This document shows, one piece after another, positions 1-12,008 of a stretch of 64,000 nt of DNA. Origin of the DNA: Eublepharis macularius (taxonomy: Eukaryota > Chordata > Lepidosauria > Squamata > Eublepharidae); the NCBI RefSeq assembly GCF_028583425.1, contig NC_072806.1, positions 30,240,001 to 30,304,000 on the forward strand, written 5' to 3'. The position numbers and the translations under genes were made by a program. The notes beneath the pieces were generated by a model, which was not told where the DNA came from, did not search any database, and worked only from the letters and a program-made list of their open reading frames with translations. Positions within the stretch are counted from its first letter, which is position 1. The number at the start of each line of letters is the position of its first letter.

Positions 1-98
1 CTGTCTGGAGATCAGGGGGCGGGGCCACTGGCCATGTGACCATTTTCAAGAGGTGCCGGAACTCCGTTCCACCGCATTCCTGCTGAAAAAAAGCCCTG
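1..98 (+). mobile_element. hAT foldback MITE, right half
   Basis: The sequence matches the right half of the 260-base elements at 28,837 and 29,783 and ends in the shared terminus AAAAAAAGCCCTG. The left part is cut by the window edge. Confidence 0.75.
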
Positions 99-1894
99 CA
101 TAAAATACAGGTTGGTGTAGCCGTTCCAATCAGTTTATTGACTTGAGCATTTCCAGTCAATGACCTTCATAGTTTGGCTGAAAAGATCCAAGAGTTCAAA
201 GTTCTCTTTCAATGGCATGCTTCTGCAGGCCAGAAGAGCTGCAACCCCGGTGCCTGCCCTGGACCTCTCCATCCAAAGGAACCCCTAGGCCAGGGAGGAA
301 AGAATCTGCCTTTTCACTTGTCTTTTGCAAGTCATTTGGTTTTGCCAATTTTAATTGCTGGTATTCCTGATTCGGTGGTTCCTTTTTATATCACGTAAGC
401 ATCATTACAAACAAGGAGGGGTAGAGCTATGTAGGCAGGAAAAGGATAAATTAAGTTTTATTTTTGCATCAGATATAACAGAAAAATAACTGGCAAAAAG
501 AAAGAAACTGATATGAAAATAAAAAGTCAGGCATGTATAATGAAGAAACGGGAATTTTTTGAGATGAAACAGCAGGGCTGAAAAATTCAACACTCCTAAC
601 ACGGTTCCCTCCCCCTAGCCCACCCAACCTACCAAACTTCTTTCAGGTCTCCCACTTATTCATATACCTCTCCACTGCTGCCTTTACCCAACCCTTTCCA
701 TCATGTTCCATTACAGTAATTATTTAGGTAATAACAATTTATAACATCATAAATGTACACAGCATGTAGCAGGATATGAAGGAGAAATAGGTCTCTGCCT
801 CATGGAGTTTATCATGCAAAGCCTTGATAAGGAATAGGTAGCCAAGCTTGTAGACAAAAGCAAAACCATTCAGGATAATAAAAGCCAAGCAGACCATCAA
901 CAGCCCCCAGAGGCCTCTCCATACTCATATGCAGGCAACACCAGCCAATAACATTCAGCATAAGTAATGTGAATGGGACATGTTCTATGTGTCGACACTG
1001 GCAGTGAAGAAAGGAATTGTGGCTTTTCAGATTAAAAGGAAAGACCACGGGGGCGGGGGGGGGAGCTAACAATAGAGATTTACGAAGTTAACATATGGTA
1101 GAGAAAGCAGAGGAAGAAGTTTTTCTCCCTCTCATACTACAACTTAAGAGTTACCCCAATGAAAAGTGATCAGCAGCATTTTCCAAATAGACTAAAGAAA
1201 ATGAATTCTGCAAACACATACAGCCAGAGTACAGAACATGCTGCCAAAAGATGCAGCGACAGTCACAACACTCATAGAGAGAATAGACAAGTTCAAGAGG
1301 GAAGAGAGGTGGATCAACAGTTATTCTCCATGAGCGCTAAATGATCCTTCTGGGTTCAGCGGTAATATACCTCAGTGATGGAGGACCAACAACAAAAATG
1401 CCACGCTTGTTAACTTCCAACAAGTCTCCCGCCTGATGCTGCTAAAAACAAGATGCCGGATATCTTGGACTGACCCGGACAGATCGTTTTAAGAATTTTA
1501 AACTCCTTTTTCCTGGTAATCTTAAATTAAACTGAAGACAGACTATGAAAACACACCCAAGCGGCTCTGGGGTATCTGTGCTTCGGCAGCAGGCTCCTTC
1601 TCTTAAATTTCCATGCCCCTCAACAGCATCCCGTCTAGCCACTCTGAGCTATTCACCCAGAAATAGCCTTCCCCAGTTTGACCCACTGGACCTAATCTCA
1701 AAGTATTAAATGTAACGGACAGGAGAAAAGCCTGGAAATCTGGGGTGGCCCTGCATTACTCACCAGCCAGGTTAAGGACTCCTGAGTGCAGCAAAGCAGC
1801 TGGGCTTCAGAGAACCCAAGGGAAAGATGGAGGTTAGCAAGCCGGGCAATGGAGATCTCTGCAACTCTTTTTTAATAGGAAGGGGAGTTTGGCT

Positions 1895-1990
1895 TAATAC
1901 CTCAGAGAAGCAGCAGCCGAACCCCCTGGACCCAGAGAGGCCTGTCTCCCCTCCCTCCAGTGATGGAGACCGTATTGCTCAACAGTTCTT
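1895..1990 (+). pseudogene. Inverted fragment resembling NCOR1 exon 6
   Basis: Positions 1,932-1,954 on the plus strand are identical over 23 bases to the NCOR1 sense strand in exon 6 (3,345-3,323). The match decays outward but continues in the same reading frame: PERPVSPP is shared, followed by a distant echo of the HRSIVQ end (DRIAQQ). It lies in the next intron, opposite in strand to the gene. A pyrimidine-AG and a GTAAGC flank it, but no evidence shows that it is used. An inverted partial duplication is the simplest reading; chance cannot be fully excluded because the core is pyrimidine-rich. Confidence 0.45.
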
Positions 1991-3267
1991 ACGCTGTAAG
2001 CTCAAAACAAACAAACAAAGGAGGTCTCAAACAGCATTATTTAAAATAGAAGATGCGCATGGGCAATATAATCAACTCATGGCACACAGCCTCAAACCAG
2101 TCTCTGTTACAGACCAGCCTTGTAAAAATGCCACAAACAATTCTTTCTTTGCTTGTCTGCCAATACCCAGATGGCAATCCTTTGCAGCACATGAACAGCC
2201 TCCAAGAATAGCACTCTTCCAATTGACAAGTTTCCCAGCCAGGTCACCTGGAGGCAATTGTTACGCACCCCAAGCAAACGGAAAGCAACAGACTAACGGG
2301 AAAGGGATTCAAAATTCTGCACCCTCGTCTTTGATTCCAGTCCCTTGGCATTAAGTATGATTTTCTCGATAATCACATCACTGCTGCTATTAGTGCTACT
2401 GCCACCGCCGCCACCACACCACAGCAGCAGCCATTATTTCCTTACTGGATTAGATATTGAAAATGGAGACTCAGTTCATTCTATGAATTCTAACAGACAG
2501 GCTTATCTTGCAGGGACATGTGATACGCTCCTGACCACGAGGAATCCTGCTTAAGAGCTTGTAAGATGTCACCAGCCGCTGGCCATGAGGCCTCAACACC
2601 CTGATTCAAGGCCACAAGGGGCAGAAACTTACCCATTTCAAAATAAAAGCGAAGATCTGAGGAAGCCGAGTTCAGCAGTCAATGCTAACTTCTGCAGTAT
2701 ATACAGAGGCCTCAGTAGACCATCGCTAGCCAGACTTAACAAGGCAGGCTTACTCCTACATCAGCCACAAACGATGAAAAAAGTCCTACCCTCTGGAGGA
2801 TGCCATTTACTTCCCACTTCAATTGGTAACCCAGAAAAAAATGAGGGGTGCGAATAAGCCACAAACGTGGCAACTGAATCTGGTAGTAAACTATTTTTTT
2901 TAGGATAGGGGTTGAAGCCTCAACCACCGGCAACTAACTGCCACCATCCAGGCCATGTCTGCCAAGAGCAGGTTCATTACTGGAAGATGATGCAGAGCAA
3001 AAAACGACCTACAGCTCATAGTAAGAAAGCCAAGCCAAGCCAAACAAGGCACACTCTTCAAGTCTCTAGCCAGTCAGAATCTATGGCCAGGCCACATTCA
3101 TACCCCCTTCTGCCAGGCAGACAGGTGAAGGTACATACTCAGCTCTGGCTTGTAGGAAGTCCAAAAGCCCCAAGATGATGCACATTCTCTTGCAGGCACA
3201 GAGGAGAAAACAAAGGACTAAGGTGCACACCACATCAAAATAGCAAGATTTAAAAACCAAGCTTTAC

Positions 3268-3381
3268 CCGATTCTCGTCATAAATAATCTGGACAATACT
3301 GCGATGTTTCTGTTCCACAGGAGGAGGGGAGACAGGCCTCTCTGGCTCTGGAGGTTTAGCAGCTTCTTCTTCGAGTTGTTG
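3268..3381 (-). CDS. NCOR1: NCOR1 exon 6 ([10 protein letters not shown] ... IIYDENR)
   Basis: The acceptor TCTCCTAG precedes 3,381 and the donor GTAAAG follows 3,268. The exon is 114 bases (38 codons), phase 0 at both ends. It continues the coiled coil with [20 protein letters not shown] and closes with [13 protein letters not shown], part of the strongly conserved TBL1/GPS2-contact region. The next exon (beginning KKAEEAHK in mammals) was looked for in 1-3,267 and not found, so it lies left of the window. Confidence 0.95.
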
Positions 3382-6300
3382 CTAGGAGACAAGGGGGGGC
3401 GAGAAAAGGAGAGGGGTGGAATCAGCCATCCATACCATGTAACTCTTGCTGGTAATGAGTCACCAGAGATAAAGCCAGCATCTGGAGCAACAGTTTGCTA
3501 CGACAGGCAATTTGAAAGGTATGAACAAGCAAAATTTAAGAGCGACCAGCTGTGCCATTCACAAACAGGAACACATTTCTGTAGCGATAAAAATAGGCAA
3601 TAATTCTGCATTAAGAGAGAACAACTTCCACTCCCTAAGCTGCATCCTGTAACTGGTACTAAGCATCCTGCGTGCAAATTTGCTTATCTTGCATGATCTA
3701 TTCAGCTTCCAGTAGTTATGGAGGAAGAGCCAGGGCTGCTGCAGAGATGTGCCCCTTCACCCCTATAATAGACTGCCCCTCACTTCTGAGGCTACCTGAC
3801 ATTCCCCAATATATAGTCTGTTTCAGAAATGGAGGGGGAGGTGGCAAAGCTCTGAGGAGGCAGAATGGACTGCAGCAGTCAAGAGTGCGGGCGCAGGATT
3901 CCAGTTTTAAATGCTCCTTTGCAAAAAAAAATAAATTCTCCTTGCAAACCTAAGCTAGAACAGCAGGGAGAAAGATTCTTAGTCCTCCCCCACTCCAGGC
4001 TTCTTTTCCTACCGTGCTAGTTATCTGCTGTCAGGGAGTATTTAATTTAGGGAAGCATTTCAAAAGGCGCTCCTCCACCTGCCGCCCATTCTATCACCTC
4101 AGGGCTCTGCCACCTCATTTCCCTACAACTTCAGAAGAACAGTTAACACAAAAACAAAATCAGTAGGTTTTTCATGTGCCAGAATCATCCTATGCTTAAT
4201 GCAGAACATAGCCCCATGTGGATCAACAGACCAAAAGAATGAAGCAGGTCCAGAGTAGAGGTATTCTTCTGTAGATGTAGGGGATCCCCCGGGTTTGCAG
4301 AAAAATGTGGAAAGCACCTTTAAATGGAGGGGGGATTAAATACCCACAACCCAAGAGTAGAAGCTTGTCTGTGCTTGTGCAGACAATATAATGCAGCAAC
4401 CTTTTTCAGGGTGGCTGTAGGATGGGTGGAGGAGGGAGCAGCTGCCACCCCAACGAGGTGAGTGAGATAAAGTGAAAGCTGGAGCCAACATTGCACATGC
4501 CAGGCAGGCAGGCGGACAGGGAAGATGCAAAGATCGGCACCCGACTGTGTGAGCCAAGCAGATGTTGGTGGTGACTCTGCAGCTCAATGTTGGGGGGAAG
4601 CATGGGATTCCCCTCCTCCCACAAGCACCCTGGATCCTTGCTTGTAATACATTGCACATCTTCACAATACAATTTTGGGCGACAAACACTTGACAAATGC
4701 TGCAAGGCTTAAATGCAGATCAACAAAGGTCAGGCATCATTCCCCTCCTTTCTGTATATTCAAGGCATATCAACTGAAGGGAGGAAGCACAAGGTATTTC
4801 AAGCCAGGATCTAGGCACCATGGAGAAGAATCCTCCCAGGAGTCAGGTGATCCAGGACTGCCAATCTCATGCCACTATTCCGCTACAGAGCTCAAGACCT
4901 ACCGCAGTGCAAGCACCATGTCTGTTACAAGCAGAAAATATGTGGACTGTAAGAAAGTGTCTGCAATAAACGCAGGTACGGATGGTGTCAACACTGAAGC
5001 AAGCCTTGGAGCTATGCCATAGGTAGTGGCAACACAGCAGAATGGACAACTGAAATAGAGGCATACGTCTGCCTTCTCCGCACCCCCAGATAATCATATC
5101 TGCCTGCCCTCACCTTCACAGCACCTGACTCTGAGCAAGGCCCTTGATCTATCCACCACCACTGCTTGAGCCAGACCCTCAGCCTCAAGAAGTTCTCAAC
5201 TCCTATTCAGGTTGTGGTTTCTACCTTTGTTCATCTTTTTCCTCAAACCACCTGGCGGGAGCTCACCTTCACGAAGCACCTGACACTACCTGTGGATATT
5301 TCAGTCCTCCTCCCTTTTTTGCAACAGACCCTACCCAAAAGGCATGCCCTGCAATTCCTAGGCCACAACTTACTTGCTTCTTCTTCAGCTTGAGGATCTG
5401 CTGTTCCACTTTGGCAATCTCTCTGTCCACCCGATCCATGCTCTGGATCAGCTCTTCCTTCGACAGCTTAGACGGAGAAGCATTCTGGTCATCTCCGCAT
5501 GACTGACTTGACATCGGTGACGGCGGCCCTTCATGCTTGCCTCCAAAAGCTGGCTCCTGGTGTTAAAGTGCAGGGCAGGGGGTGCAAACAAAACATACTG
5601 AACACCTGGCTGAATGACAAGCAACTCCTTGCTAAAAGTAGCAAGGCTACATGGAGCAACCCACTGCTCATAACTCTCTGCCATGCTTAACTGGCAAATG
5701 CCTTTAGGTTCTTTTTGCTCTACTCAGTCTTGTTAAGAGGGCTATTGAACTTCCCCCCTTACAGGTGGGGAACAACACCAAGGGAGTGTGACTTGCCTAA
5801 TGCCACACGACAGAACCATAATGATGAACTGCATCAAGAGAGCATCCACATCTGCCCACCTACTTTTCATACAAATATTGCTCCTTGAGATATTCGGGAT
5901 AGACTACAGAAGGCCTGGGGGGCTCAATTTCCTCTCCAGAAATATCTGATCTGATCCTGGATCTCACATCCTCAGTATGTATCCACAAATGCAAAGGTCT
6001 CCACTCCCACCAGGAATGGCCAAAGCTTTTCTGCCATGTACCACCATTACTCATTCCCAGGAGCTGAAGGGTCACAAACAGGACAAGGAACAGAGATGTA
6101 ATAAGGAGGGCTCTGCCCAAGCCTCTTTTACTGTGCACTCCCGGAGCAAAGGGCCTTTGCCTGCGTCGTAACTCACCAGGCAGCAGGTCAATGGACTCAG
6201 CCAACACTGCCACCCTTTCAGTTGTTGGCTCAGTTCAAAATGTGATCTCTGTTAGAAGTAATGTACTGACCAGGCCTTTGACTGGGCCTGAACCTAGGAC

Positions 6301-9300
6301 TTTATCAGCCATTTTACCAGTTCCGGGACAGAAGACTTGAATCTAAGGGTAACCTGAACTTGCAAAGCACGTTTCATCACTGAGCTGAGACACTCCACCA
6401 CCAAGCTACGTTTGGGCTTACATAATGTTTGTATAGAGGGAGGAGGGGGTCAATGAGTTAATTCACCCCAATGACACAGTGATCCCAAGGCCACCCATCC
6501 CACCCACAAGAAGATGCACTGAAGCTTGATTCCTGACCCCATCCTGCCCACAGTAAACTGCCTTTGCACAGGATCAAATTGCAAAAAGCAAGCCACCATT
6601 GGCTTCATTTTTTAAAAGAAAGGATCACTCACGCAGCCAGGAGCTGGCTTTACCTTCTTTATGTCTGCTGAACGTAAACTCTCTTGCAATGGGTGGACCA
6701 AGGGCAGAACCGTGGAAGCACTGACCCGCTGGAATGGGGCGTCAGAAACTTGGTCCAGACGTGGCCTCTTGGACTCCAAGGAGTCATGATCAGCTTGTGA
6801 CGGGCCAGGATGAAATTGTGGCTCGTACCCCGACCTCCTTTCCTGAGGCCTAAGAAATGTGAGCAGTAAGAACAGGTGACTCCTTGTCCCTTATAGTTAC
6901 TACGACAGGACCGGCATACTGGAAAGGCAAATGACTGCCAGGCAGTCCTGTCCAAGCACTGTGCTCTGCATCACAGGCCTTTCTTTGCGTTCTCTACCTT
7001 TAGAAGCAAGGTAGGTGGTCGAAGCAGAGGGAGTTTTCATTAGTCCCAGCTTCAGAATGCCTGGCCAAGACTTCTTTTAAAAAGTTTCAGCAAGCTTTTG
7101 AGTGACCGGAATGTGGCTCCAATTCCCCCTTTGACTTTCTGCTTTTGATCACATGGCAATCTAAAAATCAACAGCTCTCATTTTAGTTGTTACTTTTTAG
7201 TGTTCTCAATTGTTTGTTTCAGTGAAGGTACTTTTGAATTTTGCTTTCCAATTCATTATGGTTATCATTTACGTGTTGGTTTGATTTGATGAACGTCTGT
7301 TTATTAACCACTTTTAAACAAACCAACAAACATGTAAGATATGTTCATGTAGTATATAAATAAAGTGGCAGCCATAACCAGCAGCCACAGAAGCTACAAT
7401 GAAGGGAAGGGCCTAGTGCAGCCATCCTACTGAAGGGCAAAGGCAGCCAAGTGCCCATGTTCTATAACCTTTTCATGAAGTATGCAAAACACGCATCCAT
7501 TCTGCTTCTGAGGTGGTTGTCCTGTGTCAGGGCTATAGCACTTAAGATTATAAGTATGTAACTTTTGCATAGCAAAAATAAAACATTTCTTCCACAGCGA
7601 CCTAACTGGTCAGGGAGAAAGGTTCTAGCTTAGCATTCTTCCCATGTGGAGGGATTTTTTTACATAACAACAACTGTACGCTTATATACCGCCCTTCTGG
7701 GCAGATCAGTGCCACATTCAGACAGGTGAACGAAATCAGTATTGTTATTATCCCCATAATACAGCTGGGGAGCTGGGGCTGAGAAGAGTAGCTTACCTAA
7801 AGCCACCTGCAGAGCTCATGGTAGGAGTGGAAGTCAAATTAGCAGAGTGCTAATTCACACACACACGCGCGACATGGAAGAGTGCCCATTTAATATGAGA
7901 AAAAATCACAGAGGGCCGTACAGAATCAAAAAATTTAGCATTCCAGTGTTCAATATGCAAAATCTAACTTCAATCCTTCTTTGCCCCTTTTATAAGAAGT
8001 CATCGTTGTCAAAAATGCCACATTCCAAGTTCTTTTGTATCAGTCCATCTTCAAGGGCAGATCCTTTGATCACTAGCAATTTGTTTTGCTCATTCTCACC
8101 GAAGTTAATAAAGATGTAATTCTGTGTCAACTTAAAGTTCTTAAAGAAAGTTAACAAGGGTACCTTGGAATCCAATGACATTTCATATTCTGCAAAGACT
8201 TTTATCAATTTTAATCCCTTGCATTGTATAATTAATATTTCCAGAAGAGATACATTACATCTTCATTAGGAGTGTACCATTTAAACCACAACTACATTTC
8301 AACCTCAAGGGGGTTAAATACCATCTTAACTGCACTTTAAAAAAAAAATTCTTCATAGAAACATTTATTACTCTCCTGGAGACATTTTCCCAGATAGTCT
8401 CATTCCTGTTGTAGAATATGTTGCCAAATATATTTTCCTATGTATTTATATATTCTTTGTCTTTATTCTACACACTAAGCAAGAGTCAGCAAATTTCTCC
8501 CACCTGACCTTTTAACGTTAAACCTTCTAACAACTCGCACTTTGACTGGTGTCAGGTCAAACTCTTAATTTCATACTGATTGTGCTACAGATCTCGAACT
8601 GAAATTCTGGAACAAGCGCGTACGGCATCTGTTCATTGTAGCCAAACTTCTTCCTAAAAAAAAAAAAGCTCACTCCTTTCTCACCAGTAATTAATCACAG
8701 TCAGCTGAGATTGGCACCAGTCGATCCTCTCTCCAAACAACATGCTTGATTGTAAACCACTGATGCTAAAAGAGATGAACCTGGACTTAAAAACAGCTTT
8801 AGATTCTTTTCCAGACTGCCAAATTAGAGTGCATAGTTAGTATGCCTTGTTTTAACTTCTTGCATCTCTTATCATGATGCCACAATGTCCGTTTCATTTC
8901 TTCTCTGCTTCAGCTCATGCTCTCATGAAATCTCATCAAGCGGTGCTTCTGAGTCGTCACAAGGTGCTGCCTATTCCCTTGTGAAAACATCTTATCAATC
9001 GTAAGGACTAAGGATTTGCTTTCCTTTAAAAAAATGAAGTTGAGATCCTCACAGATGCCGAATGCTAGTTTATGTACTTGTGTAGCACAACTACTAAATA
9101 CACAGAGTCCTGGACAGAAATTCCTCGAACTGTTATATATTTTTTTAAAACCACCTACCTATCTGAACCAGGGTGAAATTCAGAAAGCAAGGAAGGCCTT
9201 CGCCGGAGTTGCTGTTGCTGTTGCTGCAGAAGCTGGGTTGCCTGGCTGACTTCCAAGTGTGAAGTGCGAAAATCGGGTACAGCAAACTCCTAAAAAATAG

Positions 9301-11072
9301 TACATGCATCAGGATGGAATGTTTAAGATTTAAAGACAGGGAAAAAAAACTTAACTGGAACTATCTTTCAGTCCACGATCCCACAAAAGGGCTTCCATGT
9401 TACTCAAGTGCTCCTGAAAATAACTCCTTCCTCTGGACTTGAGAGGGAGAAAAAAATACATCCTCACTACAGCTAACAGCCCACGGGGGAGGCTGCATAA
9501 CGGGGCCAACAAGGAACATCCATAGGTTTGCAGACCCAACAGTTCCTCAAATTCACCACCGAACGGTGACAGAAATCCACAAAAGCTGGCACCTTGAGGA
9601 GTCCATCTGAGTGGAAAGTTGAGCAAAGCTGCCTGTTGGAGGGTGCGGGGGGAAATGAGGGACAAGCTGCCCACCTCTTCTCATGCCTCCCAAATAATAA
9701 CTGGCCCCATAACATACTGATTGAAGAGCCATGTTCCTATTTCTGAGGCCTGGAACGGAAACGCAGCTCTTTAAACCCAGGAGCACCGAAAGTCAGCTCA
9801 GAGAAGCTGCCTTGTAGGACAAGAGCTGGCAGCAAGCAGAGTTCTCGCTCGTCACGAACCACCAGCTCCATAGGCCAGTTTCACTCTAGAGCTGGATTTC
9901 GGCACTGCAAGAGCCACCTTGCTACTTCCCTGCTCCAAAACCTGCAATGCAGCCTTTTTATATCTCACCCATTTATTGTCCTACAAGTGAAGACCAACAA
10001 CAAAAGATGGTCATTTTTAACTTGCTCCCCATGGCCTCCACAATCCACACCTCATGGTCCATTGGGGACCTACAGCTAAATTAAAATATTTTCTTTTTAA
10101 ATCACAAGATCTTATTGCATGCTCCCCACTTGTAAGAACTGATTCCTAAATTAGGAATGCTTTTTGTTTCCTCTAGAAGGAGGGGGGTTTTTTGTTTCGG
10201 GGGGGGGGGTTACTTGCCCTAGTAAAAATGACTTGCACCCCGCCCCCAGTTGTTGATACGGACTCTCTGCACTTCCTTGAAGTTGACCGATTGTTACCCT
10301 CTTCCTTTACATATACACACAATCAAGTATCTCTTAATTTATTCTGACCTCTGCTTGGTCAAAACCCACTAAGCAACAGTCTTCCACTGTCCACCCTATG
10401 CAGATTATTTTTAATTGTAGATCTTCATATCTTTTTCATCGCTATCTTCAGGCCTTGGTGAACTTCCTAACTGTACCAACCCTTTCTTTCCAGTTTATTT
10501 GGAAGATATCTACATGTAAGAAGTAGAAACTGGTATATAACCAGAAAATACCCACCATTATGGCAAGCAGAGGAAACGAAAGGAGCTTTGCCCTGACTAG
10601 CAGCTATGTCTTGAAGTATTTTCATCCACTGGAGCACATGGGAGATGTATACTCCTTATACTAAAGTCAGAAGGCACACATTCATATAAATCTTGTAAGA
10701 TAAGGGACTAACATGCCCTCAAGGTAGGGAGGATATTTTTGTCCTCGTGTCCATCAAGAAAGCTTGACAACTAAGAGGAACCACGGAAAATCAGACCCAC
10801 TTCTGTCCACAATAGCCCCACCCTGGATTGAATTTCTTGGTCATGCCTGAATGTTACAAAGAGATAAAACCCAGAAACTAGCTTTTCTATAGGGAAGAGC
10901 ATGACCCATGCAGACTCACCAAGTCCCCCCGCCCCCCAGACTACACAGGGTGCCTGATACTTGCCTGCTGATGTCGGCTGCCAGGGAACGTGTACTGGAC
11001 CGAGTGTGCCGGGTAACGGTTCTGTTCTGTGCTAAACGCTCCTTGGTTAGGAGGGTAGCCTGAGCTTGACAT
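3268..11072 (-). CDS. NCOR1: NCOR1, nuclear receptor corepressor 1, N-terminal part (five coding exons)
   Basis: NCOR1 is a nuclear scaffold that joins unliganded nuclear receptors to the TBL1/GPS2/HDAC3 repressor complex. Five spliced exons join in frame (36 + 109 over two exons + 61 + 38 codons) to give 244 residues. The protein starts [17 protein letters not shown] and ends [10 protein letters not shown], closely matching the vertebrate NCOR1 N terminus as I remember it. A short polyglutamine run (six Q) lies near residue 58. A basic, Arg-rich stretch follows. The segment [20 protein letters not shown] (about residues 177-196) begins a charged coiled coil that runs to about 215; this is the GPS2/TBL1-binding part of repression domain 1. 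The SANT domains and receptor-interaction motifs are not reached, because the gene runs off the left edge. Phases are consistent at every junction and no frame breaks are seen. Identification is near certain; exact exon ends rest on splice consensus. Confidence 0.96.
5374..5556 (-). CDS. NCOR1: NCOR1 exon 5 (coiled-coil start, GPS2/TBL1-binding region)
   Basis: The acceptor AACACCAG precedes 5,556 and the donor GTAAGT follows 5,374. The exon is 183 bases (61 codons), phase 0 at both ends. It encodes [20 protein letters not shown] and then [20 protein letters not shown] to LKLKKKQ. The second half is a heptad-rich amphipathic helix (I/L/V spaced by charged residues) that is nearly unchanged from mammals and corresponds to the coiled coil of repression domain 1. 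Confidence 0.95.
6654..6849 (-). CDS. NCOR1: NCOR1 exon 4 ([10 protein letters not shown] ... SADIKK)
   Basis: The acceptor TTTCTTAG precedes 6,849 and the donor GTAAAG follows 6,654. The exon is 196 bases; its first base completes the Arg codon split with exon 3. It encodes [18 protein letters not shown], the [10 protein letters not shown] segment (a likely basic nuclear-localisation-type stretch) and [19 protein letters not shown]. The order matches mammalian NCOR1, with several conservative changes. It ends in phase 0. Confidence 0.94.
7676..7850 (-). repeat. SINE-like fragment
   Basis: CGCTTATATACCGCCCTTCTG resembles the Sauria-type tail; the body (GGGGAGCTGGGGCTGAGAAG) is diverged. Confidence 0.45.
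9159..9289 (-). CDS. NCOR1: NCOR1 exon 3 (EFAVPDF... polyQ ...FHPGSDR)
   Basis: The acceptor TTTTTTAG precedes 9,289 and the donor GTAGGT follows 9,159. The 131-base exon encodes [19 protein letters not shown], then LL, six glutamines and [16 protein letters not shown], with two bases of the next Arg codon. The glutamines are coded by alternating CAG/CAA, so the tract is a protein repeat and not a pure CAG run. Confidence 0.94.
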
Positions 11073-11142
11073 TATTGGAGGAGGAGTCTTTCCTAAGCTG
11101 CAAGATCAAGACTGGTGAGCAATCATGTTTCCAGGAACCCGC
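10965..11142 (-). CDS. NCOR1: NCOR1 exon 2: 5'UTR end plus first 36 codons
   Basis: The acceptor is a pyrimidine tract ending CTCTAG at 11,143; a second possible acceptor (CTTGCAG) lies about 40 bases further into the exon, still before the ATG. The start codon is at 11,072 in the context AATAATGTC, and coding runs [10 protein letters not shown] to GSRHQQ with no earlier in-frame start needed. The exon ends CAGCAG directly before GCAAGT, so the donor is GC rather than GT. Reading to the next exon (which begins GAGTTTGC, E-F-A-V-P) requires this GC site and leaves phase 0. Confidence 0.93.
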
Positions 11143-11394
11143 CTAGAGGAAGAACAAAGAGATTACAGATAAAAAGCCACCGAAGACTGAACTGCAGCCC
11201 CAAACGCATTCCAGCCACAGTTCACATAAGTGTAACCGGGACTACCTATTCAAGCTTTTGGACAGCGGCACTGATTTAAAACAGCACACATACGTCGTAT
11301 CAGAATGCAGCAGAATGATTTTTCCAAAATCACCTAAAAGTAAATCTACGCAATACGTGGTTTCACTGCATTGATCTTATAATTGTGATTTCAC

Positions 11395-11520
11395 GTCTGT
11401 TGGTATACTGGGCTTTTAGCGCGTTCTCTAATTCTGTTGGTCTTATACTGTTCTTATTGGAATCCGCCTTGAGTCTCAGGAAGAAGGTGGGCTAGAAATG
11501 AAGTGAGTAAATTAATAAAC
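11395..11520 (+). repeat. LINE 3' tail (L2-like)
   Basis: GGAATCCGCCTTGAGTCTCAG followed by GAAGGTGGGCTAGAAATG and AATAAA matches the 3' ends of L2-like elements. Confidence 0.5.
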
Positions 11521-12008
11521 ACACACAGATCAAACAACACAATGCCAATCACAAATTGGGGGGGGGAGGAGAAATGTATTACAGAGAGGAGATAAAGGGC
11601 CACACTGGGTGTCAAGCATTAGATGGTGCAAATATAGCTATGCCTGGTTGTAGCTTTGCTTCTGGTATACCAACTTAGCAGCAACACAGCACTGCAAAGG
11701 CAGGCAGGAATGCCACCCTGACTCTGTGCCAGCAGTCTACCAGCCAACTGTGCTCCTGGGAAATCAGGGCTCCTTCGTGAGAAGATCAGAAAAAGACAAG
11801 CTTCGTCAAACAATACGCCTGCCCCTCATGACGGGCCTTCAACTGCAGGGAACAATAGATGTCTTTTAAACCAACATTTCCCAACCTGTGGACTGCAAAG
11901 CTTGTGAAAGAGGGTTACCAGACTTCTGAAGTTTAACAGATTTGTGCATGATCTTTTTTTGAAGTGGAAAACCACATCAAGTAAACTTGTGGGTCACATA
12001 CCGTAAAG

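Larger units (their letters stand above)
1..3267. other. NCOR1 intron beyond exon 6 (partial)
   Basis: This is intronic DNA downstream of the last exon in the window. It starts inside a hAT foldback element (1-98) and contains an inverted fragment resembling exon 6 near 1.9 kb. No other gene, RNA or complete repeat is supported here. Confidence 0.5.
5557..9158 (-). other. NCOR1 introns flanking exon 4
   Basis: The intron between exons 5 and 4 (5,557-6,653) carries degenerate tRNA-SINE-like segments near 5,760-5,850 and 6,260-6,420. The intron between exons 4 and 3 (6,850-9,158) holds a SINE-like segment at 7,676-7,850 and is otherwise AT-rich DNA without a recognisable feature. The intron from 9,290 to 10,964 likewise shows nothing beyond a G-run at about 10,198-10,210. 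Confidence 0.5.

Noticed and set aside
1827-2354. A 175-codon open frame on the plus strand
   Set aside because: Apart from the exon-6-like fragment near 1.93 kb, it shows no domain or codon pattern, and no promoter or splice structure supports it as a gene.
5860-6213. A 117-codon open frame on the minus strand with a hydrophobic segment, inside an NCOR1 intron
   Set aside because: It starts at GTG rather than ATG, resembles no family I know, and overlaps SINE-like sequence at its low-coordinate side. Probably chance.
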